NCBI GenBank assembly: GCA_012932865.1
Contig: SAXG01000005.1
Span: 1,109,121-1,173,120 of the forward strand
Direction: 5' to 3'
DNA: 64,000 nucleotides
From: Amylostereum areolatum
Taxonomy: Eukaryota; Basidiomycota; Agaricomycetes; Russulales; Stereaceae
The notes under the pieces were generated by a model that saw only the letters and a list, made by a program, of their open reading frames with translations, had not been told where the DNA came from and did no database searches. A program made the translations under genes and the position numbers. This document shows positions 58,082 through 64,000 of this stretch, one piece after another; position 1 is the first letter of the stretch, and every line of letters begins with the position of its first letter.

Positions 58082-61000
58082 TTAGGCCGCAGCTGCAACA
58101 GCTACGGCTTGGGTGTGGCCTTCGATGACCTTGATAGGAGGCGGCACGAAACTCTGCAGAGCCAACATCAGACGGAAACGCACAGTAAGCCTTGGTCAAC
58201 GTAAACCACGTACCCGAGGCTTAATCCCCCCAGGACCAGGAAGGCGTGTGTTGCCCATAAGCCAAGCATCGACTTCGGCGGCGGCGCCGCGTCCCTCGCT
58301 GCAGAGACAAGCATCGTGTTAATCATGGGTGACAAGAAGGAAAGGCTGTACGTACTTGATACCCCAAACAATTAAAGACTGCCCGCGACGGCAATCGCCC
58401 GCGGCGAAGACGCCTTCCACGTTGGTAGAATACTTCTTGTTCGGCGTTTGAATGTTCGAACGCGCGTCTTGCTTGATATTGAGCGCCTTGATCGCTTCAG
58501 CCTGGGGCCCGAGGAATCCGAGAGCCAGGAAGACAAGTTGGGCAGCGAAGAACTTTTCGGAACCCGGAACTTCCTCCATCTTCCACCGACCAGAGCTGTC
58601 TTTAGTCCATTCGACACGAACTGATGGATGCAAAGCCACGAGGGGGGCGATGAGATAAGGAATAAGGCTAAAAACATACGGCACAAACCGGTATTGAGAC
58701 CCTGCAACTTGCCATCCGTATCGAGCACGAATTCCTTGGTAGAGATGGAGTACTCGCGGGGGTCTACGAGACAGAGACCATTCAGTCCACAGCACGACGC
58801 GAAAAGAAGATGCAGTTACCATTGCCAAAGTGCGCAGCGACTTCCGTGTGTCCATAGTCGGTACGGAAGATCCTGCGAAATGAACGTCAGTTATCAGAAT
58901 GGATGTCTCGACCAGCGCAAAAAGGCTCACCTCGGCCACTGCGGCCACGGGTTGTCCCTTCCTCGCGAGGCTGGGGGCTTCGGGAGCAGCTCGAAATTGG
59001 TGACAGATTTTGCGCCATGCCTCATGGCCGTTCCGATGCAGTCATTACCCGTGTCGCCACCGCCGATGACTATCACGTCCTTGCCCTTCGCGTTGATATA
59101 ATTACCGTTCTGCAGCTCGGAGTCGAGAAGGGACGCAGTATTGAGCTGATAGAGTACGTCAGTGACGCTGGTATCGAATGAAACGGACACACACCTGAAG
59201 GAACTCCATCGCGAAGTGAATCCCATCCACATCGCGGCCGGGGATACGTAGATCGCGCGGCCATGTAGCACCGGTGCACATCACAAGCGCGTCGTTACTC
59301 GCACGGATGTCATCAATATCGACATCGACACCAACGTGCGCGTTGGGCACAAATGTCTGGGAATCAGGTGCGTGAGTCGCCTTGCCGTTTACGCTAAAAA
59401 TTTCTCAGACGTACCACACCCTCGGCTGCCATGAGATCGAGACGGCGTTGTACGACCTGCTTATCCAGTTTCATGCTGCGAGATAGAGGAAAGTTAAGCA
59501 TACAGCCGACCTCTTGGCAAAAGGTAATCGGCCACGTACTTGGGGATGCCGTACATGAGAAGACCACCCATGCGATCGTTGCGATCGTAGACTGTGACTT
59601 TGTGGCCTGCCTTGTTCAACTGGTCGGCGCAAGCAAGGCCAGCAGGTCCTGCCCCGATAATGGCGACGGACTTCCCCGAGCTGAACGGCGGAATGCGTGG
59701 GGCCATCCAGCCCATCTCAAAGCCCTAATGAATCCGTGTCAAACATATACGTGCGATTGTCGAACACAATGTAACCGACCTTGTCGATAATGGCACACTC
59801 AATGCTCTTGATGCCGACGGGCTGTTCGTTGATGCCGAGCACACAAGCACCCTCGCAAGGCGCTGGACAAACACGACCCGTGAACTCCGGGAAGTTGTTT
59901 GTCAACAGAAGACGGTTTAGCGCATCCTGCCACTGGCCCTTAAACACAAGGTCGTTCCACTTTGGTATCACATTCGAGATTGGGCAGCCGGAGTCTGACT
60001 GGCAAAATGGAACACCGCAATCCATGCAACGCGCCGACTGGTACTTGAGCTCGCTCTCGGTCAGGCGAGTGGATATCTCCTTCCAGTCCTTGGTGCGCTT
60101 GCGAGGCGGACGGTAAGCTTCCCCAAGGCGCTTGTACTTCATGAAACCGCGCGTCTTATCCAGCTTGTTCATCCGCTGCTTTGTTGCGGCGTCGTCCACC
60201 ATCGAATCTTCGAGATCCGTGACGGAAGGCTCGTGGCGCTTGACGAGGTTCGAGGGTTGTCGCTCCTTGGGGAGAAGCAGGTCCTCCATGCCTTCGGAGG
60301 CCAGGTCGACTTGGCTGGCAGTGCGCGATGGCACAAGGTCGATTGCACTCTGGCGTATCTTCTCCTCCTTCGCTTTCGCGGCCTGTTCCTCCAACACGCG
60401 CCTGTAATCAAACGGCATGACTCGGACGAAAAGGGGAAGAAGATGGTGGAAGTCCCGGAGAACGCGATCGGCGACTTCGGAACCAGTAAAGTGTCGATGG
60501 TCTTCAATGAGACTACGCAGTTCCGCGATCTCTCGTGGCTCTGTCACCTTGCCGAGCTCCACCATCTCCATATTCACCTTAGAGGCGAAGGTATGCGCGG
60601 TGTCCAGGACGTAGGCGATTCCACCACTCATTCCGGCGGCGAAGTTGCGGCCAGTCGTTCCCAAGACCACAACCCTTCCGCCTGTCATGTATTCACATCC
60701 GTGATCACCAGTACCCTCAACCACGGCGTTCGCTCCAGAATTGCGGACCGCAAACCGCTCGGCCGCGACACCGCGAATGAACGCTTCGCCAGAAGTCGCC
60801 CCGTACAGACAGACGTTGCCGATGATGATATTCTCCTCGGCTTTGAAGGTGGACTGGCGAGGTGGATAGACGACGAGCCGACCGCCAGAGAGGCCCTTGC
60901 CGACGTAGTCGTTGGCGTCACCTTCGAGTTCGATAGTGATACCGGGCGCAAGGAATGCACCACATGACTGGCCCGCGGAGCCTTTCATGTTGATATGAAT

Positions 61001-64000
61001 GGTGTCTCTCGGAAGGCCCTCTTCGCCGTAGAGCTTGGAAACTCGGTAAGAAAGGGTAGTGCCGAGTGCACGGTCGGTATTGGTGACGTCGCACTCGATG
61101 TGTACGGGGAGACCCTTCGTCAACGCCGGCTCCGACTCATCGATGAACTTGTTGTCGAGGCGGATGTAAAGTTTGTGGTCCTGTTGGCGGACGCGATACG
61201 TCGCCGCTCCAGGGCGCATCTGCCAAGCAGGGCGAATAACGGCGGAGAGGTCGAGGTGGGCCGTCTTCGGGGTACGAAGCTTATCGTCAACCTTAAGCAT
61301 GTCCGCCCTACCCACCATCTCGTTGATGGTACGGAAACCAAGCTTGGCCATGTAGCCGCGAAGTTCCTCCGCTAGGTAGTAGAAGAAGTTGATAACGTGT
61401 TCGGGCTGCCCGGCGAACTTCGCGCGAAGCTGAGGGTCTTGAGTGGCGATGCCAACAGGGCAAGTGTTCACTGTGTTTGTATGGTTAGAATGTATGTACG
61501 ACCCCTAAAGAAAATCGAAGAGGCTTACAGTGGCACTTGCGCATCATGATGCAACCCATGGCGATCAACGGTGTCGTTGCAAAGCCCCATTCTTCTGCAC
61601 CAAGCAAACATGCGATGGCGATGTCGCGACCAGTACGGATCTGCCCATCTGTCTGAACAGTGACACGCCCCCGCAAGTCGTTCAAAACCAGGGTCTGATG
61701 AGTCTCAGCAAGACCGAGCTCCCACGGTAAGCCGGCGTTCTTGATACCAGTCCAGCGGGAGGCACCTGTTCCACCATCGTGTCCGGAGATAAGGATATGA
61801 TCGGCCTTAGCCTTGGCCACACCGCTCGCGACGATACCGACGCCAACCTCAGACACTAGTTTAACGGACACACGTGCACGGGGGTTGGAGCACTTGAGAT
61901 CGTAGATGAGTTGCTTCAGATCCTCGATGGAATATATGTCGTGGTGAGGAGGAGGGGATATGAGACCCACGCCAGCGGTGGAATGACGCGTCCGTGCAAT
62001 GGACGAGGATACCTTGTGGCCAGGGAGTTCACCGCCCTCGCCAGGCTTAGCACCCTGGGCCATCTTGATTTGCAGTTCGTCAGCGTCGGCGAGATAGTTG
62101 GAGGTGACGCCGAAACGTCCGGAGGCAACTTGTTTGATAGCAGAACGCATGGTGTCGCCGTTGGAGAAGACCTGGGAGCGCTCGGCATCTTCACCACCCT
62201 CGCCAGTGTTGGACTTGCCACCGAGACGGTTCATGGCGATGGCGAGCGTAGAGTGTGCCTCCATCGAAATGGAACCATAAGACATCGCCCCGGTGACGAA
62301 ACGCCGAACGATTTCATTCCAGGGCTCGACCTGGTCAACGGGAATGGGGGTGGCGTTCTCGTAGCGGAATTCCAACATGCCGCGAAGGTGGACACCCTTG
62401 CCCTGGTTGGTGGCGTTCTCCGAGTACGCCTCGAAAGCCTTTTGGTTTTTCTCGTGGACGGCATGTTGGAGATTGGCAATGCCTGTAGGATCGTTGATAT
62501 GGGGCTCGCCACCAGTCGCGCCAGTGATATTCGCCGGATTCGGGCATGCCAGGGGGTATGATCGTCTCCCTAGAAGGCCATCCACGCTCATGTAGCTCAA
62601 ACGCGTCCATGGAAAGAAGGTCGAAAGTCGCGCCCTCGACGCGGCTGGCTGTGCCAGTGAAGCACCGCTCGATGACTTCGTGATGAAGGCCGAGGGCTTC
62701 AAAGATCTGGGCTGCCTTGTAGGACTGGAGGGTGGAGATGCCCATCTTGGACATGACTTTCAGGATACCATTGTCGACGGAGTAGCGGTAGTTGGCCATG
62801 AGATCGGTGACGGTTTTCTCATCTTTGACCCTGTCGATTACTCGTAAGCACGTGTGAAATATATCGAGAGGGGACTACTCACAGGCCTTCACGGGCAACC
62901 TTGTGGATAGTCTCCATCATAAGCCAAGGGCAAACCGCGTCAGCTCCATAACCGACGAGAACGCAGAGGTGGTGAACCTCGCGAGCCTCGGCTGTCTCGA
63001 TCATCAACGCGATCTTCGCCCGCTTCTTCTGGAGCACGAGGTGGTGGTGGACGCCTCCACACGCGATCAGAGCCGAGAGAGGGACACGAGATACATTCGT
63101 GGCGCGATCGGAGAGAATGACAACCTTGATCCCGTCGTCGATAGCCTGCGTGGCCTCGTTGCAGACGCGCTCAAGAGCTGCCTTGTACCCAGGCAGCCCC
63201 TCCTCCTTGGGGAAGGTGATGTCGATAGTCCTAGAAGGCCAGGCCGCATAGGCGTATTTGAGATTCTTCATCGCGTTCATCTCCTCGATGGAAAGGACGG
63301 GGGAACGTAGCAGGATCCGGTGGCACTGCTCAGGCTTCATCTCCAAGAGATTACCCTCTGGGCCAACGTAGGCCTCCAGCGACATGACGATGCTCTCGCG
63401 AATAGGATCGATGGGGGGATTTGTGACTTGCGCAAAAAGCTGACGGAAGAAGTCATAAATCAAACGAGGCTGTGAAGCCATAGCGGCCAAAGGTGCGTCG
63501 TTTCCCATAGAGCCAAGGGCTTCTTTGCCATCGGTGACCATGGGTAGCATGAGGAGATTGAGCTGCTCGACGGTGAAGCCGAAGGCGAGGAGGCGGGGGT
63601 CGACGCTCAATGGCGACTCGTCGACGGTGACATCGATGTTCTGGGTGCGCTGAACGCGTTTGACAATGTTGGGGACGAGCAAAACGTGGCTCTCCACCCA
63701 CGACGCGAAATTTTGCTTGCGAGCGGTGGTCATTTTGAGCTCCTTGTCGTCGACGATACGTCCTTCCACGGTGTCAACGAGAAGCATGCGCCCGGGTTTC
63801 AGCCTGCCCTTCGAGACGACCTTCTCTGGAGGGATGTAGAGGGCGCCCACTTCAGAGGCACAGACCATGATGTCCTCATTGGTGACAACGAAACGACAGG
63901 GACGAAGACCGTTGCGGTCAAGGTTCGCCCCGCAGTAACGGCCATCGGAGAACGCGAAAAGAGCAGGACCGTCCCACGGCTCCTGCAAACAAGCGGCCCA
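58082..64000 (-). CDS. GLT1: Glutamate synthase (NADH-GOGAT), 3' part
   Basis: Makes glutamate from glutamine and 2-oxoglutarate using NADH. The gene runs off the right edge; what is present begins in the glutaminase/central domains ([40 protein letters not shown]). It continues through the FMN/3Fe-4S synthase domain ([40 protein letters not shown], cluster cysteines in [11 protein letters not shown] and [11 protein letters not shown]), the GXGXG structural domain ([20 protein letters not shown]) and the small-subunit region with two iron-sulfur cysteine groups ([38 protein letters not shown]). It ends with two dinucleotide folds ([40 protein letters not shown]). Stop TAA 58082-58084 after an Ala-rich end. 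One base must be removed at 62514. About ten introns. Confidence 0.97.

Overview
The window is nuclear DNA of a filamentous basidiomycete, most likely an agaricomycete (Polyporales is plausible but not provable here). The signs are GC-rich sequence, many short GT-AG introns of about 45-75 nt with fungal branch points, closely packed monocistronic genes, and basidiomycete versions of PMP3, SAT4/HAL4-type kinase, kynurenine-pathway enzymes and NADH-glutamate synthase. I see no rRNA, tRNA, transposon, CRISPR array or prokaryotic operon.

Layout. 1-1868: 3' part of the PRP28 splicing helicase. 1869-5091: gene-poor. 5092-7879: SAT4/HAL4-like kinase. 8781-10802 (minus): OS-9/YOS9 ER lectin. 11535-12104: four-AT-hook protein. 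12581-17605: three adjacent kynurenine-pathway genes, kynurenine 3-monooxygenase (BNA4, minus), kynureninase (BNA5, plus) and kynurenine formamidase (BNA7, minus). 18911-19434: PMP3 proteolipid. 19740-22556: eIF2B epsilon. 23039-24160: Ala/Glu-rich disordered protein. 25674-28114: NOP2 rRNA methyltransferase. 28296-29047: FUN14 protein. 29361-30311: secreted HNH-type nuclease. 31078-39101: four membrane-protein genes in a row (orphan multi-pass protein, Hv1-type proton channel, two MARVEL-like proteins with long tails). 39985-43506: HEAT-repeat PP4 regulatory subunit. 43865-45561: aspartate aminotransferase. 46568-46864: AN1 zinc-finger miniprotein. 47585-48596: doubtful Pro/Ser-rich orphan. 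49102-50625: SSO-type syntaxin. 51106-52893: argininosuccinate lyase. 53346-54297: AIG1/FAR-17a protein. 54653-56491: MCH1-like MFS transporter. 56750-57817: ECO1 cohesin acetyltransferase. 58082-64000: glutamate synthase GLT1, continuing past the right edge.

How the genes work together. The clearest functional unit is the kynurenine trio: three consecutive steps of tryptophan-to-NAD/anthranilate catabolism, with a 218-bp bidirectional promoter between BNA4 and BNA5 and only 46 bp between the stops of BNA5 and BNA7. Most other neighbours are unrelated housekeeping genes.

A strong window-wide caution: about 20 places where a conserved reading frame breaks are all repaired by removing one base, and I found none that needs a base added. 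This looks like insertion-biased consensus error rather than pseudogenes. CDS spans below are therefore spliced and frame-corrected interpretations, made by reading only.
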